Source of the DNA: an uncultured Chloroflexota bacterium | GTDB taxonomy: Bacteria; Chloroflexota; Chloroflexia; Chloroflexales; Roseiflexaceae | Direction of reading: 5' to 3' | DNA: 5,371 bases | Assembly (NCBI GenBank): GCA_937876225.1 | Contig: CALFIC010000205.1 | Coordinates: forward strand, 1 to 5,371 | Part shown: piece after piece, positions 1 to 5,371 of the stretch | Numbering within the stretch: the first letter of the stretch is position 1 | Layout of the letters: each line of letters opens with the position of its first letter | Translations under genes and position numbers: made by a program | The notes under the pieces: model-generated | The model's input: only the letters and a program-made list of their open reading frames with translations | Databases searched by the model: none | What the model was told of the DNA's origin: nothing

Positions 1-13
1 TGACATCGTGTCA
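1..13. repeat. Short perfect inverted repeat downstream of polA
   Basis: TGACA and TGTCA flank a three-base centre, 22 bases after the polA stop codon. It could be a weak end-of-transcript hairpin or a protein-binding dyad. It touches the window edge, so any longer stem or T-run cannot be seen. Confidence 0.25.
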
Positions 14-35
14 ACAGGGGGTGTGAAGTATTGTC

Positions 36-2855
36 CTATGCGCTTACTTCCAGCAATTGATCCCAGCTGACGCCGGCTTCGACGTCGACCTTGAGGGGTA
101 CCGCCAATTCACTGTAGGCTGCGCTCATTTCGCGCCGGAGCAAGGCGGCGATGTCGGCTTGATGTGCTACCGGCACTTCGACAATCAATTCGTCGTGCAC
201 TTGTAGGAGCAGGCGCGCGCCATTGCCGTAGGCTTGGATGGCGGCGTCGACGCGTAACATGGCCAGCTTCATGATGTCGGCAGCAGTGGCTTGGATGGGG
301 TGGTTGATCGCTTCGCGCTCGGCGGCTTGTTGGCGTGGCCCCTTGATGTTGATTTCGGGCATGGGGCGACGGCGTCCAAACAACGAGCTGACATAGCCGG
401 TTGCACGGGCATCGGCGATGGTGGTGTCGATGTAGGTGCGGATGCCGGGGAAGCGTGTAAAGAGTCCGTCAATCAATACTTGTGATTCACTGCGACTCAG
501 ATTGGTGCGTTGTGCCAACCCAAAGGCACTAATACCATAGATGACGCCGAACACTGTCGTTTTGGCGATGCGGCGTTGCTCTTTGGTGACGTCAGCCACT
601 GCCACGCCAAATAATTGGGCAGCGGTAGCGCTGTGGATGTCTTGGTCTTCGTGGAAGGCCTGGAGCAGATTGGGGTCGCGGGTAATATGGGCCAGCACCC
701 GTAATTCGATTTGCGAATAGTCTGCCGCCACCAATACACAGCCTGGCGCCGCCACAAAGGCCCGGCGCACTTCGCGCCCTTCTTCGGTGCGGGTAGGAAT
801 GTTTTGTAGGTTGGGTTCGACCGAGCTGAGTCGACCGGTCGCCGCCCCCAATTGGTTGTACGAGGTATGCACCCGTTTGGTCTGGGGGTTGATTAGGACC
901 GGCAAGGCATCTACGTAGGTCGATTTGAGCTTGCTCAATTGGCGATGGAGCAAAATCCGTTCGATGATGAGGGTACTATCGCTGGGGCGCAGTTTTTCGA
1001 GCACCTCGGCCGTCAACGACCAGCGCCCGGTTTTGGTTTTTTCGAGGCCTTGGGTCGATAAGCCTATTTTACCAAACAACACATCGCTGAGTTGATCACC
1101 CGAAGCAATGTTGAATTTGCTCCCAGCAATCGCATAAATATCATGCTCGAGTTCGCCGATGCGGGTCGTAATCCGTCCCGACAATTCGGCCAGATAGTGC
1201 TCGTCTACTTGGATTCCCGCTTGTTCCATCCGCACCAACACCGCAATCAAGGGCATTTCGAGGCGATAAAAAATATCGGCAATCCCCGTTTGGGCATCGA
1301 TTTGGGGGCGCAAGGCGTGGGTCAGTTGCAAGGTGTAGTCGGCGTCGCTCCCCGCATAATTGGTGACTGCCACGATATCTGCCGTATCGAGGGTGGTCTG
1401 GTTTTTGCCTTTGCCAATCAGTTGGTCGATGGTGACGGGCAGTTCGCTGAGCTGCAATTCGTAGAACGCCAATTCTTTGAGGCCACGGCGTTTATCGAGC
1501 AGACTCGCCGCCAACATGCTGTCAAAGGTCAGCCCGTTGACGGTAATCCCTATGCCCAATAACGATTCGATGTCGAATTTGGCGTTGTGGGCACTTTTTT
1601 GGATGCTGGCATCCGCAAAAAGTGGTCCGAGCTGGCTGACAATTGTCGCCACCGGCAACACGTCGACCTGTTGATGGATGATGGGGATGTACCAGGCTTG
1701 CTGGGCGTGGCAAGCGATGGAGATGCCGATGCATTGGTCGCGGAACACGCTGGTGCCGGTGGTTTCGGTGTCAAACGCAAACGCTCCTACACTGCGACAA
1801 TCTGCCACCAAGGCTGCTAGGGTGGCTTCGTCTGTCACCGTCACATAGCCGGCGCGTAATTCTGGTGCCTCACCCGGCTCGGCCGCATTACCAAACATAT
1901 CCATTTGTTGGTTGGCGCGGCTAGGCAGTGTCGCTTTGGGGGCACTCGGCGGTGGTGGTGGCGCTACTTGATTGCTGGCCGGTAAGCGCCCAATCAAGGT
2001 TTGGCCGATTTCGAGGCTCTGGAAGAAGCGCACCACGTTGGCTTTGTCGTACCCCGACACATCACAGTCTGCCATCACTAGCTCTACCGGTGCATTCACC
2101 ACAATCGTGGCAAGCATCTGACTAAACTCGGCGGCTTCTTGTTGTCCGGCCAAGATTTTTTTGTAGCGATTGGGGACCAACTCGAGGTTGGCAAAAATCT
2201 GTGCGACGCTGCCGAATTCGTTGAGTAGCGCAATCGCCCCTTTTTCGCCAATTCCTTTGACCCCCGGGATGTTGTCAGAGCTATCGCCTTTGAGTCCGCG
2301 CAAATCAGCGAGTTGATTCGGTTTGAGGCCACCATAGCGCTCGATGACTTTGGCTTCGTCATAGACGATCGAGCTCATCCGTTGCCCAAAGGGGTTGGCC
2401 AAGAGTACATTGACATAACTATCAACTAATTGTAAGGTATCGCTATCGCCGGTGAGGATGAGGGTGCGTACCTGTTGGGCGGTGGCTTGGCGGGCGAGGG
2501 TACCCAGCACGTCGTCGGCTTCGAAGCCCGCGGCGACATAAATGGGGATATTGAAGGCCTGCATCATTTCTTTGATGCGTTCGAGTTGCGAATGGAACTC
2601 TTGGGGTGTTTCGTTGCGCCCGGCTTTGTATTCGCTATACAAATCATCGCGGAAGGTACGACCGATATCGAACGACACGGCGATATGGGTTGGTTGATGT
2701 TCTTTGATGGCATTGAGCATGATTGCCGCAAATCCAAACACGGCATAGGTGGCTTCACCACTCGAGGTACGCATGCCGGTATCTGCCATGGCGAAAAATG
2801 CCCGAAACGCCAAGGCATGGCCATCAATCAACAAAATCCGTGGGGTATTCGTCAT
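36..2855 (-). CDS. polA: DNA polymerase I with 5' nuclease, proofreading exonuclease and polymerase domains
   Basis: Family A DNA polymerase that fills gaps, removes RNA primers and takes part in excision repair in the cytoplasm. At 939 residues it is close to E. coli Pol I (928). The 5' nuclease domain (about 1-290) keeps acidic metal ligands D11, D63, E112, D114, D115, D137, D139, D191 and D194, plus a helix-hairpin-helix around 188-216. A low-complexity linker (about 293-335) has five prolines at 299-303. The 3'-5' exonuclease (about 336-525) is apparently active: D362/E364, N424/D428 and Y500/D504 match Exo I, II and III. The polymerase domain (about 530-939) has motif A DYSQIELR (D712, E717), motif B with R761, K765, F769 and Y773, and motif C QVHDE (885-889). 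The ATG start follows GGAGGG (2862-2867) by six bases; the stop is TAG. It is the last gene of the minus-strand cluster, 28 bases after the membrane-protein gene. All expected catalytic residues are present, so the assignment is very secure. Confidence 0.98.
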   Translation of the reverse strand: MTNTPRILLIDGHALAFRAFFAMADTGMRTSSGEATYAVFGFAAIMLNAIKEHQPTHIAVSFDIGRTFRDDLYSEYKAGRNETPQEFHSQLERIKEMMQAFNIPIYVAAGFEADDVLGTLARQATAQQVRTLILTGDSDTLQLVDSYVNVLLANPFGQRMSSIVYDEAKVIERYGGLKPNQLADLRGLKGDSSDNIPGVKGIGEKGAIALLNEFGSVAQIFANLELVPNRYKKILAGQQEAAEFSQMLATIVVNAPVELVMADCDVSGYDKANVVRFFQSLEIGQTLIGRLPASNQVAPPPPPSAPKATLPSRANQQMDMFGNAAEPGEAPELRAGYVTVTDEATLAALVADCRSVGAFAFDTETTGTSVFRDQCIGISIACHAQQAWYIPIIHQQVDVLPVATIVSQLGPLFADASIQKSAHNAKFDIESLLGIGITVNGLTFDSMLAASLLDKRRGLKELAFYELQLSELPVTIDQLIGKGKNQTTLDTADIVAVTNYAGSDADYTLQLTHALRPQIDAQTGIADIFYRLEMPLIAVLVRMEQAGIQVDEHYLAELSGRITTRIGELEHDIYAIAGSKFNIASGDQLSDVLFGKIGLSTQGLEKTKTGRWSLTAEVLEKLRPSDSTLIIERILLHRQLSKLKSTYVDALPVLINPQTKRVHTSYNQLGAATGRLSSVEPNLQNIPTRTEEGREVRRAFVAAPGCVLVAADYSQIELRVLAHITRDPNLLQAFHEDQDIHSATAAQLFGVAVADVTKEQRRIAKTTVFGVIYGISAFGLAQRTNLSRSESQVLIDGLFTRFPGIRTYIDTTIADARATGYVSSLFGRRRPMPEINIKGPRQQAAEREAINHPIQATAADIMKLAMLRVDAAIQAYGNGARLLLQVHDELIVEVPVAHQADIAALLRREMSAAYSELAVPLKVDVEAGVSWDQLLEVSA
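1851..1979 (-). other. Low-complexity interdomain linker of Pol I with a candidate clamp-binding pentapeptide
   Basis: This segment encodes residues 293-335 of DNA polymerase I, between the 5' nuclease and 3'-5' exonuclease domains. It is rich in Pro, Ala and Gln and contains a run of five prolines (299-303), so it is probably a flexible tether. Within it, residues 317-321 read QMDMF (bases 1893-1907). This resembles the bacterial beta-clamp-binding consensus QL[SD]LF, with Met in place of both Leu residues. The clamp role is inference; the linker itself is clear from composition and position. Confidence 0.5.
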
Positions 2856-2883
2856 GTCGTGCCCTCCAAAACATATGCCAGTG

Positions 2884-3216
2884 TTATTTGTTGATTCCGA
2901 TGATAATAATCCCGTAGCCGATGAGGCTACTTGCCAAAAACCAAATGAGGCCCGTGAGCCAACGCCGAAATAATGGCTGGCCAGTTGGTCGCCGTTGCAA
3001 CCACATCCCCATCAAACCCATCATCGCGACGACGCCAACAAACAGCACGAGCATAGTCATGAGATAGACGAATTGGGCGGCGTCTCCCAGTGGGATGAAT
3101 TCAAAATAGATGAATAGTAACGACTGCCGCCAAATCAAGCCAAATGCTAACATCCAGCCAATGATGAGCGACCATTCATATACCAAAAACAGCAAACGTT
3201 CGCGGCGTGTTTCCAT
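2884..3216 (-). CDS. Small multi-pass membrane protein of unknown function, second tandem copy
   Basis: I do not recognise a family for this 110-residue protein. It is strongly hydrophobic. After a short basic N-terminus (METRRER), membrane segments are likely at about 11-29, 50-73 and 86-108. The stretch 31-43 is also hydrophobic and could be a fourth or re-entrant segment. The basic loop QRRP...RR (74-85) fits the cytoplasm under the positive-inside rule, which with a cytoplasmic N-terminus favours three spans. There is no signal-peptidase site and no catalytic motif. It is 70/110 identical, without gaps, to the gene immediately upstream (3275-3607). The ATG is preceded by TGAGG five bases away (3222-3226). 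It lies 58 bases after its paralog and 28 bases before polA on the same strand. The paralog's matching length and reading frame make it a real gene; its function cannot be read from the sequence. Confidence 0.85.
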   Translation of the reverse strand: METRRERLLFLVYEWSLIIGWMLAFGLIWRQSLLFIYFEFIPLGDAAQFVYLMTMLVLFVGVVAMMGLMGMWLQRRPTGQPLFRRWLTGLIWFLASSLIGYGIIIIGINK

Positions 3217-3231
3217 CAGAACCTCAGTTTC

Positions 3232-3247
3232 TTCCGCTCAGACGGAA
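3232..3247 (-). other. Small inverted repeat between the two membrane-protein genes
   Basis: TTCCG and CGGAA form a 5-bp stem around a six-base loop. On the minus strand the hairpin ends just before the Shine-Dalgarno region of the second copy. No T-run follows, so it is not a typical intrinsic terminator. It could tune mRNA processing or translation of the downstream copy, or be chance. Confidence 0.25.
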
Positions 3248-3274
3248 TTGCCGTACCAGTTGGTAGGATAACGG

Positions 3275-3607
3275 TTATTTGTTGACGCCCACGAGGATAA
3301 TGCCGTAGCCAATCGCGGTGATGAGTCCAAACCATGCCCAACCAACCAGCCACCGTCGCAATAACGAGTGTGATTCAGGACGACGTTGGATCCATGTGCC
3401 CATCAGCGTCATTACCACTACCGAAATAACTGTCATTAGCAAAATGCTCACGATGTAGACAAATTGGGCGGCATCACCGAGTGGGAAAATGACAAAAAAG
3501 ATGAAGAGCAACGATTGGCGCCAAATCAAGCCAAATGCCAACATCCAGGCGATGATTAACGACCACTCCGAACACAAAAACTGCACTCGTTCCCAGCGTG
3601 TTTCCAT
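3275..3607 (-). CDS. Small multi-pass membrane protein of unknown function, first tandem copy
   Basis: Unrecognised 110-residue integral membrane protein, paralogous to the next gene downstream. It shows a basic N-terminus (METRWER), hydrophobic spans near 11-29, 50-73 and 86-108, an additional hydrophobic stretch at 31-41, and a basic loop QRRP...RR at 74-85. The most conserved part between the copies is E14 to Y51, including a 16-residue identical block (21-36) and PLGDAAQFVY (42-51). The second span (51-70) matches at only 8 of 20 positions. The ATG is preceded by TGAGG seven bases away (3615-3619). The gene starts 36 bases after the serC stop codon, so co-transcription with serC is plausible. 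No partner or substrate can be named. A role as a two-component membrane complex with its paralog is speculation. Confidence 0.85.
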   Translation of the reverse strand: METRWERVQFLCSEWSLIIAWMLAFGLIWRQSLLFIFFVIFPLGDAAQFVYIVSILLMTVISVVVMTLMGTWIQRRPESHSLLRRWLVGWAWFGLITAIGYGIILVGVNK

Positions 3608-3643
3608 GATATTGCCTCAGTTCTTGCGATGAAGACGAGGAAA

Positions 3644-4723
3644 TTAGCCGTGGGTACGTTGGAATTCCTGCATCAATTGCGCCAAGGCCTGGGCAGATGC
3701 AACCGGCAGGGCGTTGTAAAGTGATGCACGGAGCCCACCGATAATCCGGTGCCCTGCCAAGCCAATCATACCGTTGGTTTGGGCAGTGGCCAAGAATTTT
3801 TTCTCGAGATCGGCATCAGGCAAGCGAAATACCACGTTCATTTGTGATCGGGCTGCTACGGCACTATGCCCCCGATAAAACCCACCAGATTGGTCGATGA
3901 CGTCATAGACCAATTGGGCTTTGTGGGCATTGCGGGCGGCCAGATTGTCGAGCCCCAAGGCTTCGATCCATGCCAACACGAGGTCGAGTACATACACCGA
4001 AAAAACTGGCGGTGTGTTGTAGAGCGATTGGGCTGCTAAGTGGGTCTGGTAACGCAAAATCGTGGGCACATTGGTATGCATTTGCGCCAAGAAATCGTTG
4101 TGGATGGCCACCACAGTGACACCCGCCGGTCCGAGGTTTTTTTGGGCGCCAGCATAGATCATAGCGATGTTGCTGGCATCGATCGGACGCGACCCGATAT
4201 CGCTACTCATATCGACGACCAATGGTTGCGACGATGTGGGCAACGTCGCCCATTGGGTGCCATAGATCGTGTTGTTGGAGGTGATATGCACGTAGGCTGC
4301 ATCTGGGGCGACCTGCCAGGTGGAGGGTGCGGGGAGTGTGGCGTAGTTGTCGGCTTTGCTCGAGGCGGCGATATGGGCGTTGCCGACACGACCGGCTTCT
4401 TCGTAGGCTTTTTCGGCCCAGACACCCGTCAACACATACGCGCCACTGCGACCTGGTTGCAAGACATTCATCGGGAGCATCGCAAATTGGTGGCTGGCAC
4501 CTCCTTGCAGGAAGCCGATTTGGTGATTGTCACCTAGCCCGAGGAGTCGTTTGATCCGTGCCATGGCACGGGCATTGAGGGCTTCGTATTCTTTAGAGCG
4601 GTGACTTGATTCCAGAATCGAAACCCCGCTTTGTTGATAATTGGGCAATTCAGCTTGGATTTGTTGAATCACTTCGGCCGGTAATACTGCAGGACCGGCA
4701 TTGAAATTATGAATGTGTGACAT
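3644..4723 (-). CDS. serC: Phosphoserine aminotransferase
   Basis: PLP-dependent class V aminotransferase that converts 3-phosphohydroxypyruvate and glutamate to O-phosphoserine and 2-oxoglutarate, the second step of serine synthesis. In some bacteria the same enzyme acts on 4-phosphohydroxythreonine in vitamin B6 synthesis. The 359-residue length is normal. Visible signatures are FNAGPA near the N-terminus, H41-R42 (substrate phosphate/carboxylate binding), W102 (stacks on PLP), the TSNNT segment at 148-152, D171 (PLP ring nitrogen), and Q194 followed by the Schiff-base lysine K195 in AGAQKNLGPAG. N236-T237 bind the PLP phosphate, and H325-R326 with R332 lie in the C-terminal substrate region. 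Nearly all sit at E. coli SerC positions or three lower. The ATG is preceded by GAGGAG nine bases away (4733-4738). It is the first gene of the minus-strand cluster, and no serA or serB lies in the window. Confidence 0.97.
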   Translation of the reverse strand: MSHIHNFNAGPAVLPAEVIQQIQAELPNYQQSGVSILESSHRSKEYEALNARAMARIKRLLGLGDNHQIGFLQGGASHQFAMLPMNVLQPGRSGAYVLTGVWAEKAYEEAGRVGNAHIAASSKADNYATLPAPSTWQVAPDAAYVHITSNNTIYGTQWATLPTSSQPLVVDMSSDIGSRPIDASNIAMIYAGAQKNLGPAGVTVVAIHNDFLAQMHTNVPTILRYQTHLAAQSLYNTPPVFSVYVLDLVLAWIEALGLDNLAARNAHKAQLVYDVIDQSGGFYRGHSAVAARSQMNVVFRLPDADLEKKFLATAQTNGMIGLAGHRIIGGLRASLYNALPVASAQALAQLMQEFQRTHG

Positions 4724-4749
4724 GGCACGCTACTCCTCGACAATGTTCC

Positions 4750-4761
4750 ATTATCATCATA
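4750..4761 (-). promoter_or_regulatory. Candidate -10 region of the serC promoter
   Basis: On the minus strand, two overlapping candidate -10 hexamers lie next to each other: TATGAT (4761 down to 4756) and GATAAT (4755 down to 4750). Either would give a short leader of about 20-25 bases ending at the serC start and would place the GAGGAG ribosome site correctly. No good -35 hexamer is visible at 16-18 bases upstream, so the call rests on -10 similarity and position. It may drive the whole serC to polA cluster. Confidence 0.4.
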
Positions 4762-4812
4762 CCGCAACAACCGTAGGTGTGTGCATGCCTCGCATAATGT
4801 AATCGTCCGTCG

Positions 4813-4821
4813 TGGTATGAT
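4813..4821 (+). promoter_or_regulatory. Candidate extended -10 promoter of the DinB-like gene
   Basis: TGGTATGAT is an extended -10 element (TGn followed by TATGAT, 4816-4821). It predicts a start near 4828 and a leader of about 27 bases before the GTG codon. No recognisable -35 is seen, which is tolerable for extended -10 promoters. TGGT (4813-4816) and ACCA (4824-4827) form a short dyad around the element, which could be an operator or chance. Confidence 0.45.
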
Positions 4822-4843
4822 GCACCATGTACCGAGTTTTACG

Positions 4844-4849
4844 AAGGAG
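4844..4849 (+). promoter_or_regulatory. Ribosome binding site that fixes the GTG start of the DinB-like gene
   Basis: AAGGAG lies five bases before the GTG at 4855. The spacing and strength of this site support GTG over any in-frame internal ATG as the start, and the first residues it adds belong to the usual first helix of the fold. Confidence 0.85.
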
Positions 4850-4854
4850 TTATC

Positions 4855-5331
4855 GTGTTAACGATTGCTGAACGCCAAGAAGCCATCCAATTATTGCGGG
4901 TAGCCACAGACGAAATCGCCGCCGAAGTCGTGCATTTGTCGGCTGAGCAACTCATTACGCCCTATCTCGCCAATGAGTGGACCGTTGCGCAAAACGTGCA
5001 CCATCTCCCCGATGCGCATAGCTATGCCATCAATAATTTGCGGTTGGTGTTGAGCGAAGACAAGCCAACCTGGAAGCCATATAGTCCAGATGGGTTCGCT
5101 CAAATTGCTGATGCCCGTGACGCCGACATTAGTGTGTCGCTCGACCTGATGCGCGCCATGCACATCCGCTGGGTGCGCATGCTCGAATCGTTGAGTGATG
5201 CGGATTTCGCCCGCACGGGGATTAGCGTGTCGTATGGCGAACGGAGCATCGACGATCTGCTGCGCATTTACTCACGCCATGCCCGCGCCCATGTCGAACA
5301 AATCCGTCAAACCTTGGCCGCAGCCAAATAA
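4855..5331 (+). CDS. DinB/YfiT-superfamily putative metal-dependent transferase or hydrolase
   Basis: 158-residue cytoplasmic four-helix-bundle protein of the DinB superfamily, closest in style to B. subtilis YfiT (BstA). YfiT is a metal-binding protein linked to bacillithiol S-transfer. Three histidine positions form the usual metal site: H49/H50 in WTVAQNVHHLPDAH (42-55), and H142 and H146 in the C-terminal RHARAH segment. Other YfiT-like signatures are the EDKPTWKPY stretch (68-76), the DISVSLDLM...RWVRML helix (91-110), and LSDADFART (113-121). Length and motif order are normal and no truncation is seen. The GTG start is set by AAGGAG five bases upstream; the stop is TAA. It is transcribed away from serC from its own likely promoter and is followed by a partial hairpin. 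The fold and metal site are well supported. The reaction and thiol cofactor are not: many members have no known substrate, and no thiol-synthesis gene lies nearby. Confidence 0.88.
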   Translation: MLTIAERQEAIQLLRVATDEIAAEVVHLSAEQLITPYLANEWTVAQNVHHLPDAHSYAINNLRLVLSEDKPTWKPYSPDGFAQIADARDADISVSLDLMRAMHIRWVRMLESLSDADFARTGISVSYGERSIDDLLRIYSRHARAHVEQIRQTLAAAK

Positions 5332-5352
5332 CATCAAAACAGCGCGTCCCCA

Positions 5353-5371
5353 CGCACGACTAATCCGTGCG
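5353..5371 (+). terminator. Partial terminator hairpin, cut by the window end
   Basis: CGCACG and CGTGCG form a perfect 6-bp stem around a seven-base loop, starting 21 bases after the DinB-like stop codon. The second arm ends exactly at the last base of the window. The preceding bases (an A-run then GC-rich sequence, 5335-5352) could extend the stem, so a larger, possibly bidirectional intrinsic terminator is likely. The T-run that would prove it lies outside the window. Confidence 0.5.

Larger units (their letters stand above)
2884..3622 (-). repeat. Diverged tandem gene duplication spanning two membrane-protein genes and their ribosome binding sites
   Basis: Two direct copies (3275-3622 and 2884-3229) each contain a 333-base gene. 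The similarity runs past the coding ends: AACTGAGG precedes both starts (3615-3622 and 3222-3229), and TCAACAAATAAC spans both stop codons. Inside the 16-codon block that encodes identical residues 21-36, five codons differ (L23, R30, Q31, L33, L34) and all five changes are synonymous. This points to an old duplication kept under purifying selection, not a recent copy or an assembly artefact. Confidence 0.85.

Noticed and set aside
1092..1562. 156-codon open frame on the plus strand opposite polA
   Set aside because: It lies wholly antisense to the exonuclease and polymerase coding region, its translation has no recognisable domain or motif, and it is explained by the codon bias of polA.
36..2855. 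Checked whether Pol I lacks proofreading or carries an intein or insertion
   Set aside because: All three exonuclease motifs and polymerase motifs A, B and C are intact, and the length is normal, so the enzyme is ordinary apart from the linker.
2475..2894. 139-codon open frame on the plus strand opposite the 5' end of polA
   Set aside because: It is antisense to well-conserved 5' nuclease codons, runs through the polA ribosome site, and its translation looks like a shadow without a domain.
3254..3265. Dyad TACCA/TGGTA in the spacer between the two membrane genes, considered as part of a riboswitch or T-box
   Set aside because: The realistic stem is only 4 bp with a four-base loop, the 58-base spacer is too short for a T-box, and no specifier loop or terminator is present.
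4040..4537. 165-codon open frame on the plus strand opposite serC
   Set aside because: It is antisense to the PLP-binding core of SerC, and its Gly/Arg/His-rich translation has no motif. It is a shadow frame.
4827..4871. A 14-codon upstream frame starting with ATG ahead of the DinB-like gene
   Set aside because: It begins about at the predicted transcription start, leaving no room for a ribosome site, and it is out of frame with the gene. No support for a leader peptide.

Overview
The window looks like an ordinary chromosomal stretch from a free-living bacterium with roughly balanced base composition. The style of the DNA polymerase I, the E. coli-type phosphoserine aminotransferase and the gene mix suggest a member of the Chloroflexota, perhaps Herpetosiphon-like. 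That placement is an inference from protein character, not a measured match.

Layout. Four genes lie on the minus strand, read from right to left: serC (phosphoserine aminotransferase, 3644-4723), two tandem paralogous genes for 110-residue membrane proteins of unknown function (3275-3607 and 2884-3216), and polA (full-length DNA polymerase I, 36-2855). The gaps between them are 36, 58 and 28 bases. Each gene has its own Shine-Dalgarno sequence, and no convincing terminator lies between them, so they could be one transcription unit. A 131-base divergent intergenic region (4724-4854) separates serC from a plus-strand gene for a DinB/YfiT-superfamily metalloprotein (4855-5331). The window ends inside what looks like the start of a terminator hairpin for that gene.

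How the genes fit together. serC (serine and possibly vitamin B6 synthesis) and polA (replication and repair) are housekeeping genes with no direct biochemical link. The DinB-like protein is probably a thiol-dependent or metal-dependent transferase or hydrolase and appears to be transcribed independently. The main unexplained element is the membrane-protein pair. The two copies are the same length without gaps, share 70 of 110 residues, and share the bases around their ribosome binding sites and stop codons. Both look intact and selected.

I see no mobile element, CRISPR array, tRNA or rRNA. No stretch longer than 300 bases lacks a gene. I do not see a clear new multi-gene system. The best leads are the tandem membrane proteins and a possible sliding-clamp-binding pentapeptide in the linker of DNA polymerase I.
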